Assembly (NCBI GenBank): GCA_013306675.1
Contig: JABLUY010000010.1
Location: 246,487 to 310,486 of the forward strand
Length of the DNA: 64,000 nucleotides
From: Thraustochytrium sp. TN22
Taxonomy: Eukaryota; Sar; Bigyra; Thraustochytrida; Thraustochytriidae
Reading direction: 5' to 3'
Position 1 is the stretch's first letter. The number at the start of each line of letters is the position of its first letter. Below the pieces are notes generated by a model that worked only from the letters and a program-made list of their open reading frames with translations, ran no database searches and was not told where the DNA came from. Below are positions 29,521-42,100 of this stretch, in pieces. Both the position numbers and the translations under genes were made by a program.

Positions 29521-29783
29521 TCCTTTTTGTCCCTTGAGATTGGGGCTATTTTTTGGGTCCGTGCACTGGCAGTGGCGCGGCTCTGAGCTGGGCTGACAGT
29601 GCCAGTGGGTGGTGCAGCAGTAGAGCGGTGGAGCAGAGCTCAAAGCACGCGAGCAAAGGCGCGGCCCCATACGCATTCTTTTTAAGCCATGGAGGGGTGC
29701 CATGGGAGGCTTCATGAGCGGGCATCTGGCCCTCGTGTCATCTCCAGCGTGGGAATGACCCGCATTGGAGTGAAGCGCATTGA

Positions 29784-29904
29784 GCGGTGATGGCCGAGTG
29801 GTTAAGGCGCTGTGTTCAGGAAGTTCTACTTTGCATCTGAACGATCAATAGACTTTAGTGTCGCAGTAGGTTCGCCTGCGCGGGTTCGAGTCCCGTTCAC
29901 CGTA
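29784..29904 (+). tRNA. trnL-CAG: tRNA-Leu(CAG), with 40-nt intron, copy 2
   Basis: Same mature sequence as copy 1 and same intron length and position (29821-29860). Two intron bases differ (GCTTTG to ACTTTG; CAAAAG to CAATAG). The CTGAAC pairing segment is kept. A run of nine T follows six bases after the gene. Confidence 0.95.
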
Positions 29905-30387
29905 CAGCTTTTTTTTTTGCTTCGATGGACGACCTCCAAACCGTAAGTGAGGGCGCGAGCAAACGTCAAAGCGCCATCTGCCAAAGCGCCTCGCCTCGGA
30001 CCTTGCTTTCCTTTCATTCCTTTCAATCCATCGTGTCAGGTTTCTATCCGGCTGCTGCACGTTCAGAGCGCAGAGCTGCTGCTGCACGTCCAAGCACAGA
30101 GCACAACGCATTGACCTCTCAGCACAGCTCCCAGCCGCGGAGCACAACGCATTGACCTCTCAGCGCAGCTCCCAGCCGCATTTTTTTTCTCAGGCTCGCC
30201 AAATAACGCACAAGATCAAGGCTGTGTCTAGCTAGCTAGCTAGCTATCGTCGCGCTCGAGAGGAGACTGCTTGCTCTTGCTTTTTGGCGTGCGTGTCCAC
30301 ACCCACCTTTGCCCGCTCGAAAGCACATGTCTTATAAACGCTTGGTGCCTCACTCCTCCAACAGCTCGGAAATGGCAACATTCCGTG
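29905..30387. other. Spacer between tRNA copies 2 and 3
   Basis: It contains a T-run, the 41-bp tandem duplication listed separately, a GTCTAGCTAGCTAGCTAGC palindromic run at 30226-30246, and CTTATAAACG at ~30330 upstream of copy 3. No protein gene is recognised. Confidence 0.5.
30099..30180. repeat. 41-bp tandem duplication
   Basis: GAGCACAACGCATTGACCTC starts both 30099-30139 and 30140-30180. The copies differ at one internal base and at the last base. Confidence 0.88.
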
Positions 30388-30508
30388 GCGGTGATGGCCG
30401 AGTGGTTAAGGCGCTGTGTTCAGGAAGTTCTACTTTGTATCTGGACGATCAATAGACTTAAGTGTCGCAGTAGGTTCGCCTGCGCGGGTTCGAGTCCCGT
30501 TCACCGTA
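30388..30508 (+). tRNA. trnL-CAG: tRNA-Leu(CAG), with 40-nt intron, copy 3
   Basis: Mature sequence identical to the other two copies. The intron (30425-30464) has several substitutions, including CTGAAC to CTGGAC. That change keeps pairing with the anticodon region as a U-G wobble. A T-rich terminator follows at once. Confidence 0.95.
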
Positions 30509-32485
30509 CTCTTTTTTTTTCTTTTTTGCATCATGATGTGCAACTCGGTGTCTTTTAGATTCTCAGTCAGTCTCGGCGAGCGTTCGCGTTGATATGATCG
30601 TGGCGGCGGCGAGAGCTTTTCCAGCGGTGGGGTCTGGGGGTCTCCGTTCGAGCGACTCTCTCGAGACTCGGATGATCTCAAGACAAAAGATCTGTTTGTT
30701 CCGTTGGCCCCGACCTGGCGGCCCCCGCTTCTGCTGGCGAGCCCGCCCCTCCACCAACGCCCCGCCTTGCCTCGCCTTCGCCTTGCCTCGCCTTCGCCTT
30801 GCCTCGCCTTCGCCTTGCCTCGCCTTCGCCTTCGCCTTGGCCGCATCTCGCCTCGCCCTCGCCTCGCCTTCCCGCGCGTTGGTTCTCGCGCTTACGCTCA
30901 CTCAGCCAGCAGGCGGCCCAGGCGGCCCGGCTCGGCGCCGCGCCGCGCACGTGGTCGCCGCGACGTGGCGCGCGAGCAGCCTCTCACTGACAGCCGGCCG
31001 TCACCGGCACTGCAGCATCCCGCCAGAGTCGGTGCCGGCCAGCGCGAGCACCGCTGCAGGGCGCGTGCTGGCGTGGTCGCGAGATTGATGGGCCGCCGTG
31101 GGCCGTGGCCGCGCTGCGCTGCGCCTGCCGCGCTCAGAGTCAGACTGCGCCTTCTCCGCCTATGAACAGGCGCTCGCCAGCGAGACGGACGGCGAGCGTC
31201 CCGCGCGGCCGTCTCGTCGGAGTCGTCACTCGTGGCGTCGTGGCTGCCGCTCAGCCGCTGGCCGCTGCGCCTGGCTGGGCGAGCTGCCAGGCTGCGAGCC
31301 GTGGCCGCCGGCGAGCTTGGCGTGGCCAGATGGAGCTTGGCGCGGCGCGTGCGGTGCTGGGAAACGGAGGCGAGCGCGCTGGCCTGGCCGGGCGGCCTGG
31401 CCGTGGCGACGCGGCAGCGCAGCTAGCTAGCTACTAGCAGAGCGAGCAGGTACGGTCAGTCAGGGGGCCGCAGCCGCAGGGCCGATTACGGCCGCCGCGG
31501 CCAGCGTAAGTAAGCCTGGGCGCAGGCGGCGTGCGCGTGGCGGCCCGCGCCTTGTGGCGGCCCGCGCCTCGGCAAGCCAAGGCGACTCGAGCGGCGGGAG
31601 TCTCGGAGGCGGTTGGCGCTCGGCGTCGCTCGCCTCGGCGCGCCCCGCCTCGCCGTCTCGTCTCGTCTCGTCTCGCTCGTGAGGCAGGGCAGGGCAGGGC
31701 AGGCTCGCGGCGCGCCGGCCGCGTCGCTCGCCCTCGCTCAGGCCCGTCCGCCGTGCACCGCGGTGCACGGGCGCAGGAAGGCTGCCATGTCTTGTCACAG
31801 CGTGGGCGTAGACGGCCGCTGGCGGTCGGTCGGTCGGCCATCGTCCTGACATCCTGCGGTGGGCGGCGCACTGCACGCGGCGCGGCGCGGCGCGGCGAGG
31901 CGAGGCGCGGCGAGGCGAGGCGAGGCGCGAGGGCCGCGAGCAACCGGCGCGGCTCGGAGCTTCCTGCCACGGCGCGAGCCTCGAGACCCCGACGGCGTGC
32001 CGCGGTAACCCCTCTCCGCGGCCAGCAGCCGCGGCCAGCAGCCGCGGCCAGCAGCCGCGCCGGGCCTGCGGCAGGGGGCGGGCGGCCTGCGGCGGCGGCG
32101 CGGGGCCCGCGGCGCGGAGCCTCGCGCGCGGCCAGCCAGCGGCGGCGTCGCGGCGGCGGCTCGGTCGTGTTGCGGCTCAGCCTGCTGCCTGGCTGGCCGG
32201 GCGCCACGTGCTTGTCCGTGGCCTTGTGCACGCGGAGCTTCCGCCTCGTGGCCGCTTGTCCGGCTAGGCCCGGCTAGGGGAAACGCTAGGCGCTCACACG
32301 CCGGCTCGGCAGCGCGTGCAGGTGCGAGGCGAGGCAGCCTGAGAGAGAGCTAGTCTAAAGTCTAGATTGCACTTGCACTCGCGCGAGTCGCCACTGGCGC
32401 AAGTCGGCTGCTCGCGCAAGGGGACTTACTTGAGGCTGCGCCACTGGGCAGGGCGCGCGCGGCCAGCGCGGACTCGCGAGTCCAG

Positions 32486-32561
32486 GCCGAGGCGAGGCGA
32501 CTCGGAGGCGAGGCGAGGCGAGGCGAGGCGAGGCGAGGCGAGGCGAGGCGAGGCGAGGCGC
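32486..32561. repeat. (GGCGA)n pentanucleotide repeat
   Basis: GGCGAGGCGA repeats about 12 times with one early interruption. Confidence 0.9.
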
Positions 32562-33061
32562 GGCCGGCGGCCCTCCGAGTCCGAGTCGTCGCTCGTGGTG
32601 GCGCGGCGAGGAAACTCAGCCGGCTTGCCTCAGCGAGCGAGCGAGCGAGCGAGCGAGCACGAGCGAGCTCGTGCCCAAGTGCCAGGCTGCTCTGCTGTGC
32701 TGTGCTCTGGTCTGCTTGCTCGCCTTGCACCTGGTTGCACGAAAAGGTAGAAAAGGCCGGCTGGCGGCCTGTGCGCGCGCGCAGCGCGGGACAAGCAAAA
32801 CCAGGCGCGGCGCGGCGCGGCCAGCGCGGGCGCGCGGGCGGCGGCGGCGGGCGCGGGCGGCCGCAGCGGCGGCGCCGGCGCGAGGGACCGGTCGCGGCGC
32901 GGGCGAGGCGAGGCGCGCGGGGCGGCGCGGGGCGAGGCGAGGCGAGGCGTAGCGGGCGGAGCCTTGAGGAGGGAGGGATCCGTCCATCCGGCCTCGACGA
33001 TTGACGATTGCGAGGCGGCAAGCAAGGCGAGGCAAGCAAGGCGAGGCGAGCGAGCGCGAGC

Positions 33062-33111
33062 GTGAGCGTGAGCGTGAGCGTGAGCGTGAGCGTGAGCGTG
33101 AGCGTGAGCGT
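33062..33111. repeat. (GTGAGC)n hexanucleotide repeat
   Basis: Eight near-perfect GTGAGC units, then three TAGCG units, ending ~35 bp before the start codon at 33162. Confidence 0.92.
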
Positions 33112-33161
33112 AGCGTAGCGTAGCGTCGCGCGAAACGCGACCGCGTTCGCGAGGACGCACG

Positions 33162-36100
33162 ATGGCGGCTCAGGTGCTGGTGCTGGCGGCAGTGCTTTGG
33201 AGCGTGGCGGCGGGCGCTCATGGGGCGCTGCCGACCGTCTGCGAGGGCTCGGGCTACGCGGCCGCGCTGGGGCGGTGCTACCGGCTCAAGGCGCCGGCGA
33301 ACGCGCTAATGTGGTTCGAGGCCCGCGATGACTGCGCCGCCGAGAGCAGCCTGCTGACATCGCTACACACGGCGGAAGAGACGGCGCACGTGGCGAGCCT
33401 GTGCGGCACGCAAAGCTGCTGGGCGGGCCTGTATCAGCTGCAGGGCCAGACGACGGCTTGGCAATGGCTGACCGAGGAGTCGTACTCGTACACGGAGTGG
33501 GCCTCGGGCGAGCCGGACAACGGCGGCGTGGCGGAGGACGGGTACTCGTCGACGGGCCAGGATTGCATGTCCGTGGAGACGGACGGCTTGTGGCACGACC
33601 AGCGCTGCGACGACACGCGTGCGTACGTGTGCATGAAGGCCGCGCTGTGCCCGGCGGGTTCGTACCTCAGCCAGGCGTACGCGCCGTGGGCGTCGCAGAA
33701 TGCGGACTGCACGCTGTGCCCGGCGGGCACGTACCGGTCAACCTCGGGCGGCGTGGGCCTGGACGCGTGCACGCCGTGCCCGGCCGGCACGGTGGGCGCG
33801 GCGGGGCGCGCGAGCGTGTGCACGGAGGCCTGCCCGCAGGGCTACTACTGCCTGTCCGGCACGGTCAAGGACGCCTCGGCGGCCGCCGGCGGCCCGCAGC
33901 CGTGCCCGATGGGCACCTACGGCTGGACGACCGGCCTGTCGCTGGCAGCGCACTGCCGTCAGTGCGACCCAGGCTTCTACTGCCCGAGCGAGGGGAGCAC
34001 GACGGCGACGGCTGCACCCTGCACGGCGGGACGCTGCGGGTTTGCCGGCCAGACGGACGGCAGCTGCTCGGAGTCCTGCCCGGCAGGCTATTACTGCGAG
34101 GGTGGCGACGCCTGCCCGGCCGCGACCAAGTACGACGGGTCAAGCCCGGACGTTGCCACGGTGGCCAAGGAATGCGGCGGCACGGGCGTCTACTGTCCAG
34201 CCGGTTCGACGGCACCCACAGACGTGGACACGGGCTACTACACGATCGGGGCGAGTGCGACCACGCGCGACTCGCAGGCGCTCTGCGAGCCGGGCTACTA
34301 TTGCTCGGGCGGCCAGCGCCTCAAATGCCCTGCGGGCTACTACCGCGCCGACTACGGCGGCACCTCTTCGGCGCAGTGCTCGCCATGCGAGACCGGCTAC
34401 CTGTGCCCGACGCTGGGCGACTACGTCAACACGAGCCCGCAGTCGGTCAACTGCTGGGAGTCGGCGCTCATCGACCTACTCAAGGCCGATGATCCGGCCA
34501 CCTATGACATCTCGGGCCTGCGCAACATCATGGTATACTGCCCGGCGGCCTCCGGCCGCCCGGTCGTGGCAAGTGACGGCTACTACACCACGCCCAACAA
34601 CTCCGCCAACAACAACAACCGCCAGGCTCAGGAAGCGTGCACATCCGAGTACGTGTGCTACCTGGGCGGTCGCTACAGTCTGGCCACCTGGGGAACGAGC
34701 GCGTGCCGCAGCTCCGATGGCGCCGCCGCGACGGTGGGTGAGATGGAGTCCGCTAGCGCGGTGGTGTACGACACGCTGGGCGCCAACATCTACGCCAACG
34801 CACCGGAGCCGGCGGCTTCCTACGACATCGTCTACTCGCTGAGCAACCTGGCATACATCGACTCGAGCGACGCCTCCTGCACGCCCAACACGGCCGCCAA
34901 GAACGGCAACGTGTTCGTGGTGGATAGTGCCACAGGCGTGCTCTCGCTCGCTGACGACAGCCTCAACTATGAGGTCTGCCTCCCCGAGCTCGACATCCGC
35001 TACACGCTCAACGTGGTGGCTGAAGTCTCGTTCGAGGGCACCCTCCTGAGCACCATCACCTGCTTGGTCACCGTCACTGTGTCGGATGTCAACGATGCGC
35101 CCGCCTTTTACGACTTTAGCGCGTCCGAGGACGTGGAGCTGCCCTCCGGCGACACCGCCAACATTCCCGTCTACTACCGCGTCATCGAGGAGGACGTCAT
35201 GCAGAACGTGCCGGTGGCAGCCTGCTCAGGCACCTCCTGCGGCGGCTTCGTCAGCCCGAGCTCCACGCCCGAGCTCCTCGTGTCCGACGAAGACTACGCG
35301 GCCATCCTCACGTACCGCATCGTGAATGAGACCTCGGACATGCACTTTAAGATCGACCCGTGCTCCGGCCTTCTGTCGGCGCGCGGCGCACGCCAGATCG
35401 ACTACGCGACGCAAAACTACTACGAATTCCTCATCAGCGTCACCGACGACGGCAACGGCGACAGCCTGTCGACCATCACCTCGTACGCGCTCGTCAAGAT
35501 CTGGGTCACGGATATCAACGACGCGCCCGTCTTTCTCTACACCGAGACTGGCTGCAACCTGCCCGACAGCAACTCCTCCGACGTTGGGGAAGGCGGCTCT
35601 GGCGAGGAGCTCATGTTCATGCTCTCCATCTCGGAGGCCGCCGGGGAGAACGACGCCGTCGCGCTCACCGACCTCGTCGGCCTACCCCTCGACGCCTCCC
35701 AGCCGATCACGATCGACGATGTCCCCATGACGCCGGCCGGCCAGGATGGCCTGCTGCCGCTGGTCTCGGACGCGGACGGGGACGCGCTCACTTTTCAGAT
35801 CGTCACCAACGACGCGGACGCCTTCAAGATCGACAGCGCCGACGGCATTACACTGCGCGCCTCGCTGGCTGGCGCCCAGGCCTTCGACTTCGAATCCTCG
35901 AAGCGCTACTACTACCTTGAGATCGAGGTGCGGGACGGCCGTCAGGGCGTTGCCTCGGCGCAGCTCTGCATTGAGATCACCGACGCCAACGATGCGCCCA
36001 GCTTCGCCAGCTCGGACAAGACCTTCTATATCTTGGAAAACCAGGCCGGCCACGTCTGCCTGGAGCCTACCGGCGAGTGCACTGTGGGCGCTGGCGTCTC

Positions 36101-39100
36101 CGCCACGGACCAGGACGGCGACAGTGGCGATGTCATCACGTTCGCACTCACAGAGACACACGGCGGCCTGTTCTCCATCGACGAAACGACCGGTCTTATC
36201 ACTGTCGCCAGCCCCGGGCTTGACTTTGAGGACGGCCCGACCAGCCTCTCGGGCGGCACCAACCGCGGCTACGTGATGGGCGTCACCGCCACCTCGGGTG
36301 GCGGCTCGCTGCCGGGCGGAGATGCCGTATCCACCACGTATGTCACCGTCTTCGTAGTCAACGTCAACGAGCCGCCCGTCATCTCGGCCGAAACGCTTCT
36401 GCAGGACTGGACCTTCCCCGGCAACTGGCCCGCCGGCGTCGTGCTGCCCTTCGAGATCGCCGTCGACGACCCGGACAATGTCGACATTGTCGTCAACAAC
36501 GAGCTCCTCGAGAAGCAGACGCACACCTACACCAACGTTGACGGCTATGGCGGCAACTCCTACTTCCAGGTCGCTACGCGCGAGAGCACCGAGGTTCCTG
36601 GCACCTATGTGGGCCGGGTCACCATCGTGCAATCGCCTGCAGCCGTCACAGATAACGCCCTCGTCGACTTCCGCGTGCGCGTTCTGGACAATGGCGCGCC
36701 GGACATCGGCGAGGTCTTTTATGACGTCGACGTCACCCTGGCCGATGTCAATGATGCGCCCTCCTTCAGCGTTTCCCAACATGTTCTGACGGCCGCCGAG
36801 AACAGCGACTTTGTTTCCGGCACCATCAACCTCGCCAGCGACCCGGACGCGGACGACGCCTCGTTGCTCACCTACGAGGTCGTTGAGGGCAATGGCGCCA
36901 TCTTCTTCGAGATTGAGTCCGTCGTCACGGGGGGCTTCAAGGTGAAGAAGCGCGAATTCTACGCCGGCACCAGCAACGAGGTCGTGCTCAACTACGAGCT
37001 GTCCACCAAGGAGTGGACGCTCACCGTGCGCGTCTCGGACCTGGGCCCGTCCACCTCCATCGGCGCCCTGTGCGACTCCTCAGCGTCAGCCGCTGTCCGT
37101 GCCGCCCAGTGCGGCTCCGGTGCGCGCTGCGTCTCGGACCGCTGCCATCAGGTCTGCTTTGACGCCACCCCGATGGATGGCGGCTCCCCGGACGTTTTGG
37201 CCTCCGACCAGCAGGCGGCCATCCCGACGAATGGATCCACCTGGTACATGTGCCCGTACGCCTATGACTGGTTCAAGAGCGACCGCTCTGGGACCAAGTA
37301 CGTTGAGCACACCACCGAGCTTTCCGGCGTCATGACGGACCCTTTCGTGGAGTCTGACACCATCAACGTCATTGTGCAAATCACCGACGAGAACGATGCT
37401 CCCGTATTCACCAACTGCTCGCGCCTCGCATTCTCCGTGCTCTCCAACATGCAGACCTCCGACCAAACTGTTGCCTCACTGGACCTGCTCGAGAGCCTGT
37501 CCTACGACCAGGACTCACTCAACTCCGGCTCCGTCGTGGACTTTGCTTACGTACTCACCAGCATCAACGCCTCCAACTACTTTACCTTTGACGACGCATT
37601 GGGCCTCGTCTATCAGGCGCAGACCGATGGCACCATTGCGGAGGGCGAAGTCTTCGCGCTCAATCTCGAGGTGCAGGACCCAAGCGACAGCGCGCTTTCT
37701 GACTCGTGCGACTTTTACGTCACCGTCGTGGATATCAATACCGCTCCGGACGTCGACATGACGATGCTGGCGGCTAGGCTCAACTCGGTCAGCGAGGACG
37801 CCGCCTCCGGCTTCGTGGTGGTGAGCAGCCTCAACGACGCCGCACTTCTTCAGGACCCAGACGACGGCGAGACCTGGACCTTTTCCACCACCACCAACAG
37901 CTACTTCGACATCGACGAGGACACGGGGCAGATCACCGTGGGCGCCTCGACCTACAGCTACGAAGCCTCCTCTTCGCACTCGTACGACCTCGTCGTGCGC
38001 GTGCGCGACAGCAAGGGCGCCGACGGCGTCGTCACCATCACCATTCCGATCACTGATGTCAACGAGTCCCCGCGCTTCGTTACCAACACTGTCACGATCT
38101 CGGTCCTCGAGACCATTGCTCAGGACGCGGTGGTGGATGAAGTCTCGAACCGCGTGTCGGACCCGGATACCTACGCCACGACCGCCCCGGGCGACTGGCA
38201 CACGCTCACGTACTCAATTCAGTCCTGTGGACCGACGTCGGCCTGTCCGTTTGCCCTCGACGCGGCCACCGGTACGCTCACCGTCGGGGATGCCTCGCTG
38301 ATCGACTACGAAAGCGGCATCACCGCCTTTACGGTGCGCGTGCGTGCGACCGATCCGCTGAACCTCTATGCTGAGACCGTCTACACAATCCGCATCACCG
38401 ACGTGAACGAGCCTCCTCAGTTCGTTAGTTCGCTCACGGTCGAAGTCACCGAGGGCGACGACCTCGCCGGTAGCGCCATCTTTGACATGCAGGCCGTCGT
38501 CACGGACCCGGACGCCGGCGACGAGCCGTACAACCTGATCTACACGCTGCTGAGTGGAACGGACAACTTCGAGATCATCAACGGTCAGCTCTTCGGCAAA
38601 AACGACTTTGTGGTCGACTTCGAGGACTCGCAGCAGTTCCAGGTCGGGGTGCGTGTCACCGACTCCGGCAGCAACACAATCGAGAACGATATCACCGTCA
38701 ACGTTGCCAACGTCAACGACGTCACCATCACCGCTGTGAGCCCCAATGCGGCCAGTGCCTTCGCCTGCGACGGCGTCACGGAGGTCACGATCACGGGCAC
38801 CAACTTCGGTCTCAAGGTGCCCACCGCTGCGCATCAGAACGAGCTCACGGTCACGTACACGAACCGCAAGACTGGCATTCAGTACACCTGCGCCAACGCG
38901 CGGTTCCAGACCCCCGGCGACAACTCGGTGCTGCTCTGCGATGCACCCATCGGCATCGGCGCCGACTTCGACTGGATCGTCACGGTCGCGGTCTCGGGCG
39001 GCCTCATTGCGGGCGACGCTTCGCCCACCTTCCGCACCAGCGCGCTCTCGTACTCGCCGCCCATCATCACGGCCGTGTCCGGCGCCACGGCGCTTTCCAC

Positions 39101-42100
39101 CGCCGGCAGCCAGACCGTCACCCTGTCGGGCACCTGCTTCGGCACGCAGGCCGACTACGCCGGCAACGGCGGCTTTGACACCACCCCGGACACCTCGGTG
39201 CGCTACTGCACCGCCTCCTCCGGCACGTGCTACACGCCGTCATCCTGCTCCATGCTGGCCTCGGGCGACCTGACCTGCACCACGGTTCCGGGTCTCGGCG
39301 CCGATCTCTCCTGGGTCGTGCGCATCGCCGGCACGGAGAGCGACGCCTTCTCGGCCGGCTCGCATGGCCTGCCGTCCTTCTCGGCGCTCAGCGTCACGGA
39401 GTTCCCTTCGGACGGCGACCTGCCCATTGTCATCACCGGCACCAACTTTGGCTCCACCCAGGACGCTCCGGATCTCGTCGAGGCGCTCCTGCTCTTTGAC
39501 GGCGGCAGCAGCGGCGCGTCCGCCGCTGCGTCAGCCACCTATGCGCTCCTCGACTGTGCCGTCACCTCGGACTACGTTGAGATCACCTGCACCGGCATCG
39601 AGCCCGGCATGGGCAAGGACATGCAGCTCTTCATTACCTTTGACGGCCTCACCAACGTCAACAACACCGTTCTCACGCTCAGCTACGAGGTCCCGGTGCT
39701 CACCGGCTTTCGCGGCGAGGCCGTCACCGAAGGCTCCACCGTGGGCGGCCAGCAGATCAAGATCGACGGCTCTGGCTTTGGCGCGGCCTGCGGCTCGCTC
39801 AAGTCCTCGGCCGCTTCCAGCGCGGAGACCGAGTCCTGCCCGCTCATGACCGTCACCTACACGCGCGGGTCCACGCGCGTCTCGGACGCCACGCCAATCG
39901 TCTACACCCCAGACTGCGTCGTGCGCAACGACGCCTTGGTCGTCTGCGTCACCGAGCCGGGCTCCGGCGCTGGGCACACGTGGAGCTTCAACTTTGGCGG
40001 CCACGCCGGCGTCGTGGCGCCGGCGGGTACCACCACGGCCTACGCGCGCCCCACGGTAGGCACCTACCAGGGCGATGGCGCCAAGGACGCCAGCACGGTC
40101 GGCGGCCAGCTGGTCATCTTGCGCGGGTCCAACTTTGGCCCCTATAACGGCGCCGTGGTGGAGGCCTTTTATGGTCCCGAGGACAACCCGGACGAGTTCA
40201 TGGCCGACGACGCCGGTACGCGCATCCAGTGCACCGTCGTGACGGCCCACGAGGTCATGCACTGCTACACTGTGGCCGGTGCCGGCGACGAGCTATCCTG
40301 GACCGTCTTTGTGGATGGCCAGCAGTCGCGCGTGGAGACCACGAGCTACGGCGACCCCATCATCTCCGGGCTCAGCCTCACCACGTTCAACGTGGATGGC
40401 GGCGACGCCCTCGTCATCACCGGCGTCAACTTCGGTCCCGAGGAGTACTCGGACGAGTTCCTCGAGTCCGTCACTTACGGCCCGGAGGTCAACCCAGAGG
40501 CTTACAACATCACCTCCACCTGTGCCGTCGTCTCGCACACCAGCATCACCTGCGAGACCATCGCCGGCATCGGCGAGGACCTCTTTTGGACGCTCACGGT
40601 CAAGGGCCAGACCTACTCCAGTACCACCGCCGTGGCGGGCTCCTCGTACACGCCGCTGGCGCTGCGCAGCGACCCAACCACGGCCGGCAACAAGATCAGT
40701 ACCGAGGGCAACTACAAGATGTACATTGACGTTGACGGCCTGCCGGTCTGCGACCCGCAGGCTATCATCACCATTCTCTTCGGCGCGCAGACCTTCTCGG
40801 TTGGCAGCGTCTTCGACCTTTCGCAGAGCAGTGTCACGCCCGTCACTCTCGCCACGCACTGCGCGTCCGACACGAGCGCCGCGCAGCGCCGCGTCAGCTT
40901 CACTGTGCCGGCGCTCGCCACCTATGACCGCTCACCTGAGGTCGGTCTCAAGGTCACGTCCAAACGCTTCTCCGGCACCTTTTACTCCAGCACCTACGAG
41001 TTCGAGTACGGCGCGCCCGTTCTCAGCTCCGTCTACGCGGAGCCCACGGACAACGGCAACGGCGAGCTGCGCGTCACGCTCGCGGGCCAGAACTTCTGCG
41101 CCAACACGCAGTGCTGCCAAACCTACATGAACGGCGAGGCCGTCGTCGAGGAGACGCATACCCACACCACGATCACGCTTACCGCCGCCGTTGACGGTGC
41201 CGTTGTGCAGGTTAGGTGCGGCTCGCGCTACTCGGAGGAGCTCTTTGTCGCCACCACCAATCCGTTTGTCTATAAGGCGCTCGACCAGGACGGCGTCTCC
41301 GTCGCGGATCGCGTCTACGAGACGGACCAGTCTGCCGGCACCGAGATCATTGACCTCTTTGGCATCAACTTCGGTGCCGATACGCCCTCCGTCAAGGTCG
41401 GCGACTTCGCCGCCGAACTCATTTCGCACGAGACGGTCTCGTGCTCCGCCTCGGGCGCGCCCTCGCTCGGCGAGTCGGGCCAGTGCCACAAGACGCGCAT
41501 TCGCGTGCCCTCGGGCGCCGGCCGCAGCAATGGCATCGTGCTCACCACCTTTGGCGGCCTCGAGTCCACCGCTGACTCCTCCTATGAGTTCGTCGTGTAC
41601 CGGGCGCCGGCCATTCTCACCTGGGCGCTGGAGAACGATGCAACCACCGCGCCCACGAACGGCGGCATGCTCCTCACCGTAACGGGCACAAACTTTGGCG
41701 CGGCATCTACGGGTGTGCTCGAGCTGTACCAGCGGACCACCGTGGCAGATGAGTTCTTTGTGTTTGAGACCACCTTCACCCTAGTGGGTCTCTTCTCCAG
41801 CTGCACCTGGAGCCACTCGCAGGTGGTCTGTCCTGTGCCGCCGGGCGAGGGCGTCGGTCTGGAGATTCTCCTCACCGCCGCGGACCAGGATACGCGCTCC
41901 AACGCGGCGGCCGCTGGTCTCTCGCCCTCGCTGTCCTACTCAGCGCCCACGATCTCCGGCATTTCCCTTACCGCGTCGCGCACCGTCGGCGGCGATACGC
42001 TCACCATCACTGGCACCAACTTCGGTCGCCCGTACCTGGCCAGCTGCGCGGACCTTTTGCAGGAGGACTGCGCGCCACTGCGGCCGCGCATCACCATCGG

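Larger units (their letters stand above)
30509..33161. other. GC-rich repeat-filled region upstream of the giant surface-protein gene
   Basis: 2.65 kb with no credible gene. Repeats in order: a 16-bp unit GCCTTGCCTCGCCTTC, ~4-5 copies at 30762-30842; an AGCTAGCTAGCTACTAGC cluster at 31420-31438; a 13-bp unit CCGCGGCCAGCAG x 3 at 32016-32054; (GGCGA)n at 32486-32561; (GAGC)n near 32635-32660; and (GTGAGC)n at 33062-33111. Long open frames on both strands are Arg/Ala-rich artefacts of base composition. The end must contain the promoter and leader of the next gene. Confidence 0.5.

Noticed and set aside
29400-30508. tRNA-Ser as identity of the three tRNA genes
   Set aside because: The D-arm start resembles tRNA-Ser, but the anticodon read by fold and intron position is CAG and the discriminator base is A, both fitting Leu.
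31434-33221. Several 200+ codon frames between tRNA copy 3 and the giant gene
   Set aside because: They arise from GGCGA, GAGC and GTGAGC repeats and have no protein-like features.
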